NCBI GenBank assembly: GCA_038502055.1
Contig: JAXRKN010000038.1
Span: forward strand, 1,674,001 to 1,738,000
Source: Tanytarsus gracilentus
Lineage: Eukaryota > Arthropoda > Insecta > Diptera > Chironomidae
Length of the DNA stretch: 64,000 bases
Direction: 5' to 3'
Shown here in pieces: positions 41,832-56,832 of this stretch (position 1 is the first letter of the stretch; each line of letters begins with the position of its first letter). The position numbers and the translations under genes are program-made. The notes under the pieces are model-generated. The model was not told the origin of the DNA, made no database searches, and was given only the letters and a program-made list of their open reading frames with translations.

Positions 41832-44800
41832 GATTGATTTTTTTCGTCGAGCACACACAAAAAGTAAGGAAGATTTCTTTTTTGGATTTTATTACGTCGT
41901 GGTCAAAAAATTTCACTTTGACGTCACAGTAAATATTTCATATATGCACAATTACTAAAAAATAATGCACATCAATCTTTTATGTCATAAACGGTAAGAT
42001 GCGGAAAAATATCCTTCACGATACACCTACACATGACTCGATGAACTTGAAAAAAATATTATTATCCTTTTTGTTTTGTATGGGCCTCACGGAGTGATGA
42101 TAAAAATCAATAAAATTGCTATATTTCAGCACTAAAAGTCATTTAGCAAGCTTGTTTATGTTGAGAGGAGTGAAAATAATATGCAAAATAACCCCTTCCG
42201 ATAACCCGTCACTGGATTTACGTGTTTAGCCGTGCGATGAATTTTAAAAAGCACAATTTTGTTATTTCTAGTGATTTTGCACAAAAATGATTAAAATTCG
42301 ATAATTTCCCCCGTCAAGGCTCAAAATTATTCGAATTTAAATTTTTTTACATTCTCAAAAACAAATTGTCACACAATTAAACTGACAATAACACTCAAAA
42401 AGCGAGAGAGAGAGTCCTTAAACTGTGAACTGCTCCGCGATAAGGTTCAATCAGTTCTGAATGTGGAAAAATTTCGTTGCTGTCTCGGCATCCTGGCCCG
42501 AGAACATTCTTCGTCACTTCCACAATTGGAAATGTTAATCGATTTAAAATCGTGCGCATACTCGGTTCCAATCCTTTTTTTTCCTCTCACAACATTTTCG
42601 TACGATGGCAACACTTTCATTTCCATATGAACACTGAAGGCAAGCAGTCGAGTCTAGAAGTTCTTTCTGTGACAAATTTTCTTTCATTCATTAAATTTTC
42701 CAGACAACCACGAGCTGACGATGTTGTGTGAGTGTCTTTTTATTTCCACAAAAGACTTGAATTGGTCCTACACAACACATGCATGCTCATCATCTTCATC
42801 ATCCATATATACATCGTAATCCTTTTATATGTGCTCGATAAAACTCTTCAAAGTGCCTCATCCATGGATATGCATCCCTTATGCAAGTGCAATACATCAA
42901 AAGCAATTTTACATTTCGAATGACATGCATCAAGCAATTTTAGATGCATGAATGGACAAGAAAATTGCACAAAGAAAAGTTATGAAATGGAAAATATCTC
43001 GAGTGGTAAGTTGTGGAAAATTTATGCTTCAATGGCATCATTAAGCTTCACATTAATAAACATGTTTAATCCTTTCGAGATTATTCACGAAATCGTCTCT
43101 AGATGAGAAGTTTAACCTTTAATTGCGTTTAAATTTTTAATTGCAACACGTTTCACATTAGCTCCGTACGTTCTACATCTGACCATACAAATGCTCTGTG
43201 TTTTTCATCCAAATTAAGCTGAAAACTTTTAATTAGGGATCCATACGAAAATTTCATGAAAATAAAAATTTTTCCTTCCCTATCCCTAATTATTCAAGAA
43301 AATATTGGCAATTATAATTGTATTTAAATTCTTAATTACTTTTATCAGTTAATTTTAAACCAAACATTGCTAATTCATTTTTAGTTACCTCTCTATTTCA
43401 GTTAATTTTTTACTTTCACTTAAAAACAAATTTCGTAACAACAAAATTAATTTATAAAATTTTTAACAATAAATCAAGTTAAAAAAGCGATTTAATCCAA
43501 CATGACAGAATTGTTGAACCCTTCGAAGAAGCGAAAATTCCGCTAAGATACACGAAAAAAGCAGCGAAATTGTAACACTTATGGCATTCATAATATGATC
43601 ATTCACAAAAATTTAATCGCATACACAAGATGCGATAAGAGTTGTTGCGCTATTGCGAGGGTGGAAATTGTATGACATTGCTTTAGGGAAGAGTCTGGAT
43701 ATGAACAAATGGAAATAATTATTGCATGTAATTTAAGGGTGTCATTCATGGCATGGAGCGTAGGAGTGCGAGAAAAAATTCTCCGTCTGAATGACGGCTG
43801 CAAACCTGAAAAAAGGGTCGTCGTCAGCATCATTGTGTCATTCTCGGTTTTGCCATTCATCATTTGGGAGCATTTAGAATCCACTTGGATTAAAATTATT
43901 TGCTTCGTCTTTCTCCATTTAAATGCGGGGAATAAACCCTTCGGCAGTTTCCACTGAGCGCTTCCTTTCCTCCATCCTGCATGTCGAATGCTATTAATTG
44001 CTTCGTCTGCTCATTTTTCATCCTTCTCTCCCTATCACTCTCATGTTTTTGTACTGAAAGACTTTAAACATGGTTGAAATTGATTTTAAACTTTAATTTC
44101 AAGAGAATCTCTTTAACAAACGAAGAAAACATCTTCTCGAGTTTCATATGGGATCAAATGTTCATTATGAATATTGCATCGATGAAAATTGCTGCAGGGC
44201 ATCATAGAAATTCCATAAAATCAGTTGCTCATAATGAACTCTTTTCTTTTTTGAACATCATGATTAAATTCGAGACTGAAATTTCATTCATTTTATGAAA
44301 AACAACTTTTGAAAGCAATTAGAAAAGTTTTCAGAGCGAGGCACAAAGGAGAGGGAGACATGCGACGACGGCGTCACTGAACAAAAACGTTTCCATTCTA
44401 GCGAGAGCTTTGTAGATGTCTATCAGACCGTGATCTCGTGAAAGTTCTTACAAAATTAATTTCTCTTCTCTCTTTTAAGCGGCTCTACATCCAACACTTG
44501 AACATCAACTTTAATGATGAAGTTTTCGTCTCGTTTTCGCTCAATAAATTTTTTTAAATTGAGGAAAATTTGAATTTTTTCATTTATTTTTTAATCCAGG
44601 AAAGTTTGGATTTTTTCATTTATTTTTAATCCAGGAAAATTTAATATTTTTTGAATTTTCAATATTTTTTGTTAGTTTTCTGAATGTGTTCGAATGTTTC
44701 AAAAAAAATCTGGAAGAAAAGTAGAAGAATTTTTTTTAATTAACCTCAAAAAGTTTTCCTTTTCATCAGTCAAAAGATGTCGAAAGAGCTTAATGAAAAA

Positions 44801-46618
44801 GCTCAAAGAGAATTTCAGATGTAATTTAGTTTTAGGGAGTGCGAACTACATAAAAGCATCTCAAAAAACTTTCAAACAAATCAGCCTTAATTGTAAAACT
44901 TTTCTCTGCCTTTTTCCACATTGCTGAAAAATTTATTCACAGTTAATGAACATTTAATAGTCCCAGCAATTCACATGCGGCAACATTAGCCCCAAAAATT
45001 GCTGAAATAAAATTTATGAGGCAAAAAACTTTTTTCAGAATAATTTTTATTTAATGAATTTTCTTTTTCACTTTTTAATTTTAAAACTAATTTAATGTCA
45101 ATTTTTATTTCTTCACAATTTTCATGATTTCTTTTTTTATGACAATGACTTTCCTGACCTACAAAGTAAATGTGTAACAACTTAAGGGAGAGTGAACAAA
45201 AACAAAGTCATTTTTATAAATCATAAAAAGAATCTTGAGATAGGAAGAAAAAATTTCTCGCGAACGATACGAGAGTGGATTGCGTTTGGGGTTTAACGGG
45301 ACGAGAATATCATTTCCACTTTTTTCTCCATCTCGAGAAGGTAATAAAATATTTACAGAGAAGATTTACGCTATAGACACAATCGACAGAATGCAGTTTA
45401 TGACCTTCTCTCTCATTCTGCGCAAATTTTCTTTTTTCTCTCACAACTTTTTAACTTATTTTTCATATTTCTTTCTTCTTCCTCTTTCGTCGGCTCCCAA
45501 GAGAAATTTTCATCATCGATGGTCGTTGCAGGATTTTGAATGCTTTTCTCGTGGAACAATATAAAAACTTTTTTCTCTTCTTTTTTTAAATATTATCACA
45601 GAATCTCACAGAAATTGACTAGAACTTAAAAAATAGAAGAAGAAAATTCATAACGGAAGCTAAAAAAATGATAAGCGCTAAGAGCAAACGATGAAGAAAC
45701 TTTTATGCTACATAAGAGATGAGATTTAGTTTTTTCATAGTTTTAATATCATAGGAGCAAAATAGGGAGGAGAATGTCGCACTTTCTGTCGCCATATTTT
45801 CACGAAACTTTACGGAACATCCGAACTACTCCCATAAAAATTATAATCAGTGCAAGTTAAAGAGAAAAAGCTTGAAATTGCATCATAAAATCATTATGTG
45901 ATCTCGAAAGAAAAAAACTTTTTATCTTAGAATTTTCTATCGCTGCAGAAGAGGAGAAAAAAACGAAGTAATAATGATAAGAACTTTATCCGTTTCCATG
46001 CGATGCACTTGACGATGTGGAAATTCCCTCTTTTCGAACTCCAATCGTCCGTGAACTAAGTAAATTGTCGGCTAATTGTAAACTACTCTTTTAATCTCTA
46101 CTTTTTCTTACTTTGCAAAATGCGTGACAAAAATATTTTTATCTCCTCCAACTTGAGAGAATGAAATTAAATGAAAAATTGTCACGTTTATCGAGAAGTG
46201 GAAAGAAGAGTCAAGGAGGAAGAAAATTGGATGAAATTTATTTCGCAAATTATTCTTAATTAATTAGATTGAGAGAAATTCAACAACAATTTTTAATTTA
46301 TTCATATTTTTTTGTTTTTAAAAACTTTTGGACTTGAGATAATTTTTTTTCATCTTTGAAATTCATCAAATTCTTTTTTAGAGTAATTTTTCAGTTAAAA
46401 CTTTTCACATTTCCTTATCAATAGTGTCTCGAAACTTTTCTCAACTCTCTCGATGTCTTCACTTTACATCCTCAATTAATTAAGAATTTCAGAGACGACG
46501 ATGAGAGTTGAATAAAGTTCGAGAGCAAGAAATGCTTCAATCTATATATGGCGGTGAATTTCTGACTAAAACCGAAAAAATTAAATTAAATAAACTTGGA
46601 ATAATTTCCATTGAGTTG
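41832..46618. other. Spacer between the two Cdk5 activator paralogues
   Basis: About 4.8 kb holding the promoter and 5' UTR of copy B (near 41.8-42.5 kb, with a GA run at 42402-42413) and the 3' UTR of copy A. Open frames here are short and unconserved. It contains a 10-bp perfect inverted repeat (43231-43240 and 43282-43291) and a short tandem repeat at 44562-44655, described separately. Confidence 0.6.
44562..44655. repeat. Tandem repeat, about 36-bp unit, 2.5 copies
   Basis: The unit begins AGGAAAATTTGAATTTTTTC and ends TTTAATCC. Copy 1 is 44562-44597, copy 2 is 44598-44632, and a partial third starts at 44633. Copies differ by a few substitutions and one indel. It looks like an ordinary minisatellite. 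Confidence 0.75.
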
Positions 46619-49600
46619 TTATCCTGATATTGGCAGATTTGATTCGTGATTGAGATTTAGATTATTATCGTAGCAATTTTGCCGGAACGTGCTCATGTTG
46701 TTATTGCCATGCGTTGCCGTCGTTGGCGAGCTCATGTGCATATTGCTGAAATTATTATTAAGGATGTCAATCGAGTGATGAGATGCTGGACTAATGGGAC
46801 TATTATAAATTCCATTATTGAGGCCACAGGCTTTCAATTCGGTAAATATTTCAGTGAAGAATCCCGGCTCGGCATTGATGCGCAGCATACTCGAGCTCAA
46901 TCGATTTAACAGGAGCAGACAACTGTGAATGGCAAAAAAATAAATTTGATGAAAATAATTTATTCATTTAAATTATTAATTGAGGGCAAGAGATTTGTAA
47001 ATAAATTTTGTAAAATAAAAAAATTAAATTTTTAACTTATTGAATTTATAAACTTACCGATCCCAAAACTTTTCCTTCGAGTCTTCAACCAAGAAGGGCT
47101 TCAATGGATAACTAATTTCATTTCCCATGTATGAATAGGACAAATATAAGCAGGTGAGAACTGATGCTTGCAGTTCTTGCTCTGACGACTCATCTCCATC
47201 GACCATATCACGAACCAACATATACAAGAAGACGACATTCGCTGGATTTATGAATGCAACATCCTTTAATAAAACAAAAAAGTTAAATTAATTATTCTGT
47301 CATGAAATTTCCTTTTTGATTTTTAGCATCCAACAAAAAAAGTTTTTTATTCTTTCGCTGACTTTGCACGCTTCATTTCGTTAACCTTCGAGCATATTTT
47401 ATTTTTAATTGAGTTGGTTTGGAGTGGAAAAAGTGCAAACATGAAAAAATCACATACGAAAAAAAGTTTAACGACCATCATCATTCATTGTGTGTTTTGT
47501 GTGCGGGTGAATTGAGAGATAAATTTGCTTTTCCAATGTCTGCCATTGATGGCATTGTGATTGGTCAAGGAACGAGCATTTATTTCTGCTCTTTGTCTCA
47601 CCATGAAAACATTCCTCTAAGGTATTGCCAGATAATTACATCATCAAAATGAATTTCTTCCACATTAATGCACACGCCGTAAGTCTTCAATTAATTTCAA
47701 ATGTCATGCTGCTGTCCAAAAATAAAACTTAACACAAAATCCCTAGCGAATATGATGAAGGGTGGAAAATCTCCAATTTCAATCTGTCGATTCATCGCGT
47801 TCGCAAAAAAACTTTCAATACTCCCAAACGGATTCAACGAACCCAAAAAATGCAATATTTTTTTCGAGGGGATTGCAAACAGAATTTTCCTCATTAATTG
47901 CATGTTTGAAAACGTGCTCATATGAATTGAAAATGGCATCAAGTTTTATTCGTTTTGAAAAACATGCAAAGTGTTTTGAGCAACGGGTCAATGAATTAAA
48001 AATTGAAGGGAAAATTTTCTGAAAGCGAGTTTTAATGGAGATTAAAAAACTCTGTCAGAAATTTTCCATCACTCAGCTAAAATTGAGTTGAATATCGGCG
48101 ATTTTGCAATTAAAACTTTTCAATTGAATTTTTCTCTTTTTTTTATGCAACTATAAAATATGTTTGTTCCTGAGGGGATGCTTTGTGAGTTGAAAGTACA
48201 CACACCCTATTGCATATCGCAATAATAATGAAACGTGAAATGATTTTTTTATTTTTTTTGGATGTGATTTTTTTCTGCTTACATGTGCATGAAAACTTTT
48301 TCCTATCTTCCCTTTATGTAACAACAATATTTCTGTAGAGTGGTCAGTCTGAGAGAGAGGGAAACAAGCAAATTTACAGCATGCTGTTTTTGTATGTTGA
48401 ACGCGTCTCGATTCGCTTCCTTATTTGAGGAATTTGAAGGGTGACAAAAGTTGATTTTTCGTAAAAGTAATCTTGTTATTACACCCTCGAAATAGTGAAC
48501 TGAGTCATCAGAAAAATCATTTCATGTTCCTCGAACAACGACAAAGACAAAGTTGCTTGTTTAATTAGCAGTTCTAGTTTTTCAACTTTGTTTTTCTTAC
48601 ACGAACTTTTTTTACCCAAGAAAATGCGATCAAAACATGATAATCTAATTATAAGGCGAGAATTTTCTTTGCAGCTTTGCTCGAGTGATTTTTACACGTT
48701 TCAAAATGATGATTTGCAATGCATGAGGCAGCAGAAAATTTAATTTTGTGTACACAAACCTGCCAGCCTTGGAGGAGGAGACTTCGATCGACAGCTCTCA
48801 GCCACATAATGGCATCGCCAGCTTGAAAGTCCCGCAGCTTATGGCATCGTTCACGAAGGAAAATTCCGAAACATTTCAACAATTCGGACGTTGAAGCCTG
48901 CAATGAACAAAAAAGAAAAATATTTGAGGTTAAATTTTATGCAGCTTAAAATAGAGATTCGAAAATTGTGAGTTCACATGTGTGTGATGTGGTTGCATTG
49001 AAGCATATTTCATAAAATTAAACGACAATGGCAAAGTTTTGATTTTTAACATACATAAAATTTCCGCATAGAGTTTTTCCTCACATAAAGTTATTAAGCA
49101 TTCACCAAAAAAAAGCTCTTCGAAAGTTTCTCTTTAATCTTCTTGCATAGACATTCATGTTATGCAATCACAAAAAAAAGAGAGAGAAAAATGCAAATTG
49201 CAAACTTCAAGATGATGTTGATGACAGCAGAGAATAGCGTTCGTTAGTGATGGAATTTTTCAGGTAATGTGGAAAAATTTCTAATGCTCTGTGATACATT
49301 GAATATCAAATAAATTTTATAAGAAAGTCTTATGGGTTTAAAATAACTTGAATTTTTATGGTTGGGAGTTGGATGCTCGGATGAGATTTATTTCAAGTTG
49401 AAGAGATAAAAAATTCAAACAGATTTTTTAAATCCTTCTTCACTCTAAAAACGCGAAAAAATTCAAGAAAAGTAAAATTTTAAAATCATGTCAAATATTT
49501 TTAATAATCTTGTCGGAATCAACTAAGAAGTCCATAAATTTTTGTCAATTTTCTCTCCTTTTTAATCTTTAGAAAATATTTCTGTAGCAACATCCTCCAA

Positions 49601-52600
49601 ACCAGACAAGTATCATGGAAAATTAACCCCGATAAATGTTTAAAAATTCTCAACTTCTTTCTCGAAGAAAAATACTTCTTCTCGCATTTTCTTTTTAATC
49701 TCAACTAAAGATGATGGATGTCTTGATATTAAGCTATCACCATCAAAAAAGTTTTCAACTTCGCTATGATAAATTTCGTTTTGAAAAACATCAGCACTAA
49801 ATTCAATTTTCTCACATGCGATGCTTTATTTTCTTTCCGCCAAAAAAAAGAGAGATTTATTGAAACAAGAAAAGTCATTCAAGAGAAAGCTTCAAGCAAA
49901 TATGTGAAAATTTGTAGACAAGGATTTTTCATTTCCTTTCGAATTATTTGCTTGAATGAATTTTGAGCTGGAAATTTTTCTTTTCTCACTCGATGAGGAA
50001 AAGTAAACTTTTTAAGACTAGAAGAAAGCCAACAGAGCAAAATCGAATCTTTTGTGATGTAATCGCTCCCAATCGCTGAATAATTTATCCAAACTTCGTG
50101 TTTTCCTCTCGCTTTTTCACTCCCGCTCTACGAATAAACGAATAACATTTTGTCAAGAAACAAACAAAGTCATAAATTTATTTTCGCAATGAGATGAGGA
50201 GACGTGTAGTGGAATTCATGAATGAATAAAGTAATGATAGTTTGTGCGGTGAAATAGGGAGAAAAGAGCAAATACCAATGATGGATTTTATATCGAACTT
50301 GCTTCGTTAAAATAACGAACTGAAACTTTAACCACAAATTTTATCGAGATTAGTTTGTGATCTGAAATTATTGATATATGACATGATTTAAAGCATCAAA
50401 AATTATGTTTTAGTGTTGGTTGATAATTTTAGATAATTAAATTAAGAGGTAGAAAAAAATATTTAACTAATTTTTTGAGTTTAAATCTTAAAACTCAAAA
50501 ACCTTTTCATACTAAAATATAAAATCGAAAGTACCAAATCAGCATAATAAGGTTTCATTTTTAAATAGAAAAGTGCTTCTTAAAAAAATCCTTTTCAACT
50601 TTTGACGTCAACGCGTAGGTTTTACACGCAAGCTTTTAAATTGTATATAAAAACCATTGAACGTGTAAAATGGATAATTAATTGAAATTGAAATTCGAGA
50701 GGGTCGCGTAAAAACGTTAAAAGTTCGAACGATGTTATTGAAATTGTTTGGAAAGCCATAAAATTAGGATAATAATTGAATTTAGCAAATTGTATTTTAG
50801 CTTTGATTAAAAAGAACTTCAGAAAATCACTTAAAGTGTTTTTTTTTCAACACGAACTCCGAAAAGTGTTTACAATCTCCAGCCATTTTTGTTCTTCACG
50901 CAAAAACACTCGAGAGAATGTAAGCAAAGCTATTTGAAGCGTGTTGGTGATAAAAGTGAAATGGAGTGATTTGCATGGCAACAATAATCGAGCAATAATG
51001 GAAATGTTTTTCAAATTTAATTCGCACGAGTTGGCTAAGTGAAACTTCGCGATCATTTTTCTTTTTGCCTTTCGCAAAATTTAAATTCGAATTTGCCCAC
51101 AATAACCGAGTTAAGGGGGGAAGAAAGATACACAAGTTTACTAAGTACCGTCATCATCCTCTTTAATCCACTCGAAGCCATTTTCCACCCGTATCTCAAC
51201 AAAATTTAATTTTCTTTTAAGAAAATATAATGGGAAAGAGTCTCTCAAATATTTACATACCAGAAAATATGAAGATAAAATGGAAACTGAATAAAATTCA
51301 ATGTAAAGTCGATAAAAAATTTACAAAATCGATTTTCATTTGAATATTTTTTCAATGAAAGAGTTTGTCTTCTCTTTTATTTAAGGAATCAAATATTTAT
51401 GTGAGATTGTTATGACAAAAGAGTACGAAAAGGTTAAGTTTCTGTTCTGTCATGAATTTTTTGGATGTTTGTTGGTTTTCTTATGTATTGATAATGAATT
51501 TCGGTAAAGGAAAACATGACATGAAAAAAACGTGACATTTTGAGAAACTTTTTATCAAACTTTCTAGGAATTTTTCTAAATTTAGTTTCCACCCCTTGAA
51601 AAGTCTCAAATCAAGATTTTCTCCAACAAAAACATATTTTTCTCTTCCATTTCATTTTGCTTGAATCTTTTATCGGAAATTTGTCGATCACAGTAAAAAA
51701 GCACACGCATTCATGTGAGGCCTTTTTATTATTATTATTGACTCATGTGTTGTAGTCTGAGGATATGAAGAAATAAATGTTAAAGGAAAAAAGAAGTAAA
51801 GTTTGATGGCTTAATATTTTTTCGACGTGCACTGTAAATTTACATTTCCTCCATTTAGTTCGAAAAAAATGTTTTCTTATATTTCTGTGTCAACCTTTTT
51901 TTAAGACATGAAAATAAGCATTTCACCTGTGCGACGGAAAAAAGTCGTCAACAAATTTTTTCGCCCTTCGAAAAAAATAAAATTTTCTTTTAAGCCTCAA
52001 CACTGATGTCGTGATATTTTTCTTTACGCACTCCAGCCATGAATTGACGAAGAAGAGAAAAAAAGTTCAAAACATTTTCCATAATATGTGCGGCAATAAA
52101 GAAGAATAAAAAAAACTTTCCGCTTTATGCCATAAAGGAGAAAAAAAAAACTTTTGAAGAAATGAAAAAAGTATTTCGATATAGACATGCGCAATTATTT
52201 TCTAAACAAAGGCGAGCAAAACAAAGAAGAGAACAATGATGGAAGTTAAAGACTTTGATTCTCTCGAACAAAACCGTACAAATTGAAAAGTTGAGGCAAT
52301 GCAAATTTATTTTCCCACTCGCTGTATCATAGCCGTAAATTCTTCTCAAATCAATCGAAAGCGGAAGCCATTTGCAGACTTCACTCTATCTCGTATTGTA
52401 TGTGCGTTTGGGGATAAAAATAACTCTTCAAGTTGATATGCTGCTGTGTATGATGCTAGATTTGTAATATGTACAGTCTTTCAATTGAAGATTATGCAAA
52501 ACATCAATGGAAGCAATTGCTTTGATTTTGAGATTTTATGTATGCTCCAGTGAAACGCCTTAGGGGATGTTACGATTTATGATTACTAATGAGATTGATT

Positions 52601-54723
52601 CTGGAGAAAATTTATGATTAGAACGGAAATAATAATTTAGGGTAGACTAATTTTGTAACCGGAGGTTGAGCTTTGTTTTACTTGTTGGATTAATGACTTT
52701 CATGTTGGAGTATGAATGTTAATGAACTTAAGCAAAAAATTAATTAAACAAACTTTTTAACAAGCCATGGAAAATCACATCCTCAACCAACATGAAAAAC
52801 ACAAAATAAATTCATATCCAATTATTTTCATATATTGCGCACTTGAATATTTTCGTGAGAGGTGTTGCTATAGAAATAGGTTTCGATTTAAAGTTCACAA
52901 TGAAAAAATTGAAATTCATTGATTAAAATCAATTTAATTCTATCAACGAGTTAAAAAATTTATTCTCATTTAACTTTTTAAAAATTTATTCTTCACGAGT
53001 CACGTTTTTTGATTGAGTAACCATTTCCATAGATAAAAATTGATTTTATTTTTGAATGAATCTAAAAACGTGAATATTTCAAAAGAGAATTCATTAAAAT
53101 TTTACAGGTGAATTTGAGAAAGATGTTATTACGTTTTTTGTTTATCATTTTTGGAAAAGCTGAAATGATTTTTTAATGAAATTTTTTTATCTCATGCCTG
53201 TAAAATTTTATGCAAATTCGCTTCGAGAAAGCTCTCAATTTTTCCCACGAGTAATTCAAAATCTTCAATTAAGCATTTCTAAGGCTTTAATCGAGTAACA
53301 CAATCCTTTAAGTTTCTATTGAATTTTATCATCATTCAACATCAGCAATAAAACACACAGAGAGCAAATAAAGACTCGAACGCAATTAGTTAAATTGTTT
53401 TGTGGGAAATCTGATATCTTCTTTGCACAATTATAAGTCTTTAAAATATTTCAGTATTTATTTAATTTAAATATCCTCCATTTTGAAATTCATATCGCAC
53501 ACAATGCAATTGTCAACATCATTTTTTAATCCATTAAATTATGAGCACTATTGTGATCACAGAGAAAAAATATTGTTAAGCTCTTTTGTAAATAAATTTA
53601 TTTTTTATCTGAATTAAAACTAACCAGCGATTTTAACAATTGCCAATGCAATTTCATATTTATCTGTTTGAGTCACACAATTAGTTTTATTGTTCCATGA
53701 GATAGAGCATGGAAATGACTTGTTTAAATAAATTTTATATTTTTGTGATCGCATTCACATCACGTTCGTGCACTCACATTTTTCTCTCACAAAAGAAGAT
53801 TTTTTTCAACTGACCTGAATAATCGTTTTCCTCGGTCCAGGACGAAAGTTTAGTTGTTGCGGCGGAAGATGTTGCTGTGGATGATGATGATGGTGATGCA
53901 TCACGTTAGGTTGCAACGATAATGGGAGCTGAAGTGGAAGCTTTGGGCCCAACTTTTCAATGTTCGACTGATGATGCTGCAAGTTGGCATTGTTGGCAGA
54001 CGTCGTACTATGCTGGAGATCTAAAGCGAGCGCGAGACCTTTAGGACCGGGCGAGAAGTAAATGTTCGCCTGCGAATTATCCTTTATATGATTGTTGATG
54101 TTGAGATTGTTGTTGTTATTGAGATTGCTCGTCGCGAACTGAATTTGTTGCTGCTGATAGTTTTTATTCTTCTCATTTGCCACGACCATCGGATGAACGG
54201 TGTCGGTGAGCGTTGGTGGACGAAATGAGGGCGCGTTAAGGTTGGCCGCCTTGTTGTTCTTTGTGTTGTAACTTTCCAACTTTTTCTTGCCATGCGACGC
54301 CGACAGTCGCTTCCACGAGAGTGCATTTATGAACAACGAGTGCTTCTTCAAGTTCTTCTCGATCGCATTCTTCTCGGAAAGAATTCGCGCACTATCAGAC
54401 TGTCTTTCTTCCATCGTGCTGCCATTTATTGCTCCAGTCGTCGTTGTGGTTGTCGACGTCAAGTTGTTGTTCATAATGTTCGAGTTTGTCGAGCCAAACA
54501 GCACCAAGCTGCTCCCATTATTGTTGGTGCTTATTATGCTTGTTTTCGAGCAATTCTCACGATTTTTCACATTATTCATCTGTTCGTATGCATAGTTATT
54601 GAGGGAGAAGTCCGCAGAACTCGAAGTCGACATCGTCCCACTGCCCCGATGTTGTTGATGATGGTGTTGGGCCGAGTAAATTGGATGATTCTCTCTCGGA
54701 CTGAAACTTAATACTGTGCCCAT
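46619..54723 (-). CDS. Cdk5 activator p35-like, copy A (upstream paralogue)
   Basis: Second complete member of the p35 family, same strand and same four-exon plan as copy B. Minus-strand exons: 54723-53815, 48897-48760, 47263-47058, 46922-46619. Exons 2 and 3 are exactly 138 and 206 nt in both copies and all intron phases agree. 518 aa. The start at 54723 gives the leader MGTVLSFSPRENHPIY with a Gly2 myristoylation site. Landmarks are KNLKKHSLFINALSWKR (124-140 region), RKTIIQASTSELLKCFG, RAVDRSLLLQGWQDVAF, SYSYMGNEISYPLKPF and MLRINAEPGFFTEIFTELK. Compared with copy B, exon 1 is longer (His/Gln/Asn-rich, with a His-rich run near residue 280) and the C-terminal tail is much shorter. Introns are shorter (4.9, 1.5 and 0.13 kb) and hold no nested gene. 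It is likely to activate Cdk5; which copy is the ancestral orthologue of Drosophila Cdk5alpha cannot be decided here. Confidence 0.93.
47264..48759 (-). other. Intron 2 of Cdk5 activator copy A
   Basis: A 1.5-kb AT-rich intron; nothing else seen. Short open frames in it are unconserved. Confidence 0.75.
48898..53814 (-). other. Intron 1 of Cdk5 activator copy A
   Basis: A 4.9-kb AT-rich intron at the position equivalent to the intron that hosts PLK4 in copy B. I searched it for kinase or polo-box remnants by eye and saw none. No coding exon, RNA gene or notable repeat recognised. Confidence 0.7.
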
Positions 54724-56832
54724 TTTTTCACCCAGTTTTTTACTATTTTTATGACGACTCAATTTGCTTTAGAAATATTTCCACACCCAACTCCTGCTCG
54801 CTTTTCCTTTTTATTATTTTTTTGTGTTCACAATTTTTTCCTCTTACTGTCGCATGAATTCCATTTAAATTCAATACAACAATTTTTGATTATTACGTAA
54901 CTGTCTCTATTTTTTTGCTATCTTCTAGTTGTATGAACTTTTTTTTGAGGTGACCTTAATCTTATGCAAAATGAAAAATTTTCTCTTCTTATTTTCACTT
55001 TTTTTACACAACAAAATTTTCACAATTTTCTAGAATTATTGCACGCAAAGTGGATGATATCAAGCTAAGACACTACTTTTTTCATTCGAAATGCGAAGGA
55101 ATAACAGCAAAATTTCCACTTTCAAGTCCAAATTTGCTTAATTGAAGTAGAAAAGTTGATGAAAAATTTTCACTACGCGCTCTCCATCGAACGATTGAGC
55201 TGAAATCTCGAATGCGAATGAACTGGAAGTGCTTGCGAAAAAAAATTCTCTCTCTCCCTTTTTTTCACATCCTTCGCACAAATTTTCTTCCTTTCTATGT
55301 CAATCGATTTTTACCATTCTGCTTTCTCAATGAGATTCTTTTTCGACTGCGCAGTAGCAGAATTTTGATTTTCTTCCAATGCGTCCTTCCCATGTGGCAT
55401 TTACCGTGAGATAGAGTATGGGATGGAATTATTTGTATGCTACGGCAAGGGGGTAAAGTGTGCGACAGTCTACATTGCGTCATGTGTTTGTGTGCGTGAC
55501 ACTGCGAACACAGTCAGTGCACGAAGGGTGCAAATCCATTACACAAATCCTCTCATCTCATTTTACTCGCTCGCGTTCTTAAACATCCTCGAAAGATTTT
55601 ATTTCCTTCGCACATCATTTGTTCTTTTATTTTTAGCCTTCGAGGCATCTTAAAATTTCAAGCATTTTTCAGATGTTTTGTGTTTTTTATTTTGTTGAAA
55701 AAATTCTATAAAATTTAATTTTTTTTTCGCGCTTTTAGAAACGGATAAATTTATTTATATAAATATTTCTACTTGCCGAAAATCTTTCAAAATAATTTTG
55801 GAATATTTATTTTGATCAATATTTTAGTCTAAAAATAAAACATATCAAAATTTGATATTTTTGCACCTAAATCTAATCGAAGTATGCTTGTTACATCATT
55901 CAACGTGATGTGAGGTCATGTGGGAGTACTGAAATGTATAAAGAACATCCCAAATTTAAAACCCACATTTGTATTTATGAAAAATATTAATTTCTATTGA
56001 CGTCACGAAAGGATTTTTCTCATGTCGAAGCATGTGATTTGAATGCAAAATTAATTGGCAGTGAATGTCCTATAAATTGTAATTACCATTCCATTGTTCT
56101 CCATCGATGTGTAAATAGAGACAGAATAATTGTTATAATGGCAGTCCTTAATTCAATAAGAATGTCTGCTTTGTTATTTTATCCTCTTTACTCCACTCAC
56201 AGCCACATCATTAGTTCTCAAGTGTTTCCTTCAACTAAACATTCAAGTCTACTCGAGACATTTCTTAATTATTTTTTGAACTCCAACTAAAATGTCAACA
56301 ATAATTCAGCACTAATTTCCATCTCCATGCTCTCGCAATTGAAAGTTTGTTGAGGCTGAAAATGATCAAAAACGGGAAGTGAGATTCATTTAATTTTGCG
56401 CAATTTTTCAGGCAATTAAAACAAATTTTCGAGTGCAGTAATGATTAAACAATTAAACGCGATTCAGACACGAGAATGTCTTTGTGTTTCTGGATAACTT
56501 CCAACATTATTTCGTGCCAAAAATTCTTAAAGTCTGAGCGATTATTTTTTTCTTATCATCAAAATCACCCGCAAGCACATTTCCGACAGAGAAAATCGAA
56601 CTCAAATTTTTTATGCGTGCATTACGAACACGAAAAATAAAATCAAAGCAGAAACAACAAAGAGTCATGGTAGTTCAAAGTTAAGGCTCCCATCAAAGCC
56701 GGCTTAATTATTTTTTCATAATGTTGCGTGAGTGACACTTGAAAGGTCGAAAGGCTGTAAAAAAATATGTGAAGGAGAAATTTTGAAGCTATGCAATGAA
56801 AATAAATTCTTTATTGAAAAGTTTATGAGAAT
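54724..56832. other. Intergenic region upstream of Cdk5 activator copy A
   Basis: Expected to contain the promoter and 5' UTR of copy A near 54.7-55.5 kb; a GC-richer patch lies at about 55160-55560. The rest is AT-rich. No ORF shows conserved features. Confidence 0.5.
56810..56815 (-). terminator. Poly(A) signal of the Pro/Cys-rich gene
   Basis: AATAAA on the minus strand, 17 nt beyond the stop codon at 56833-56835. Confidence 0.6.
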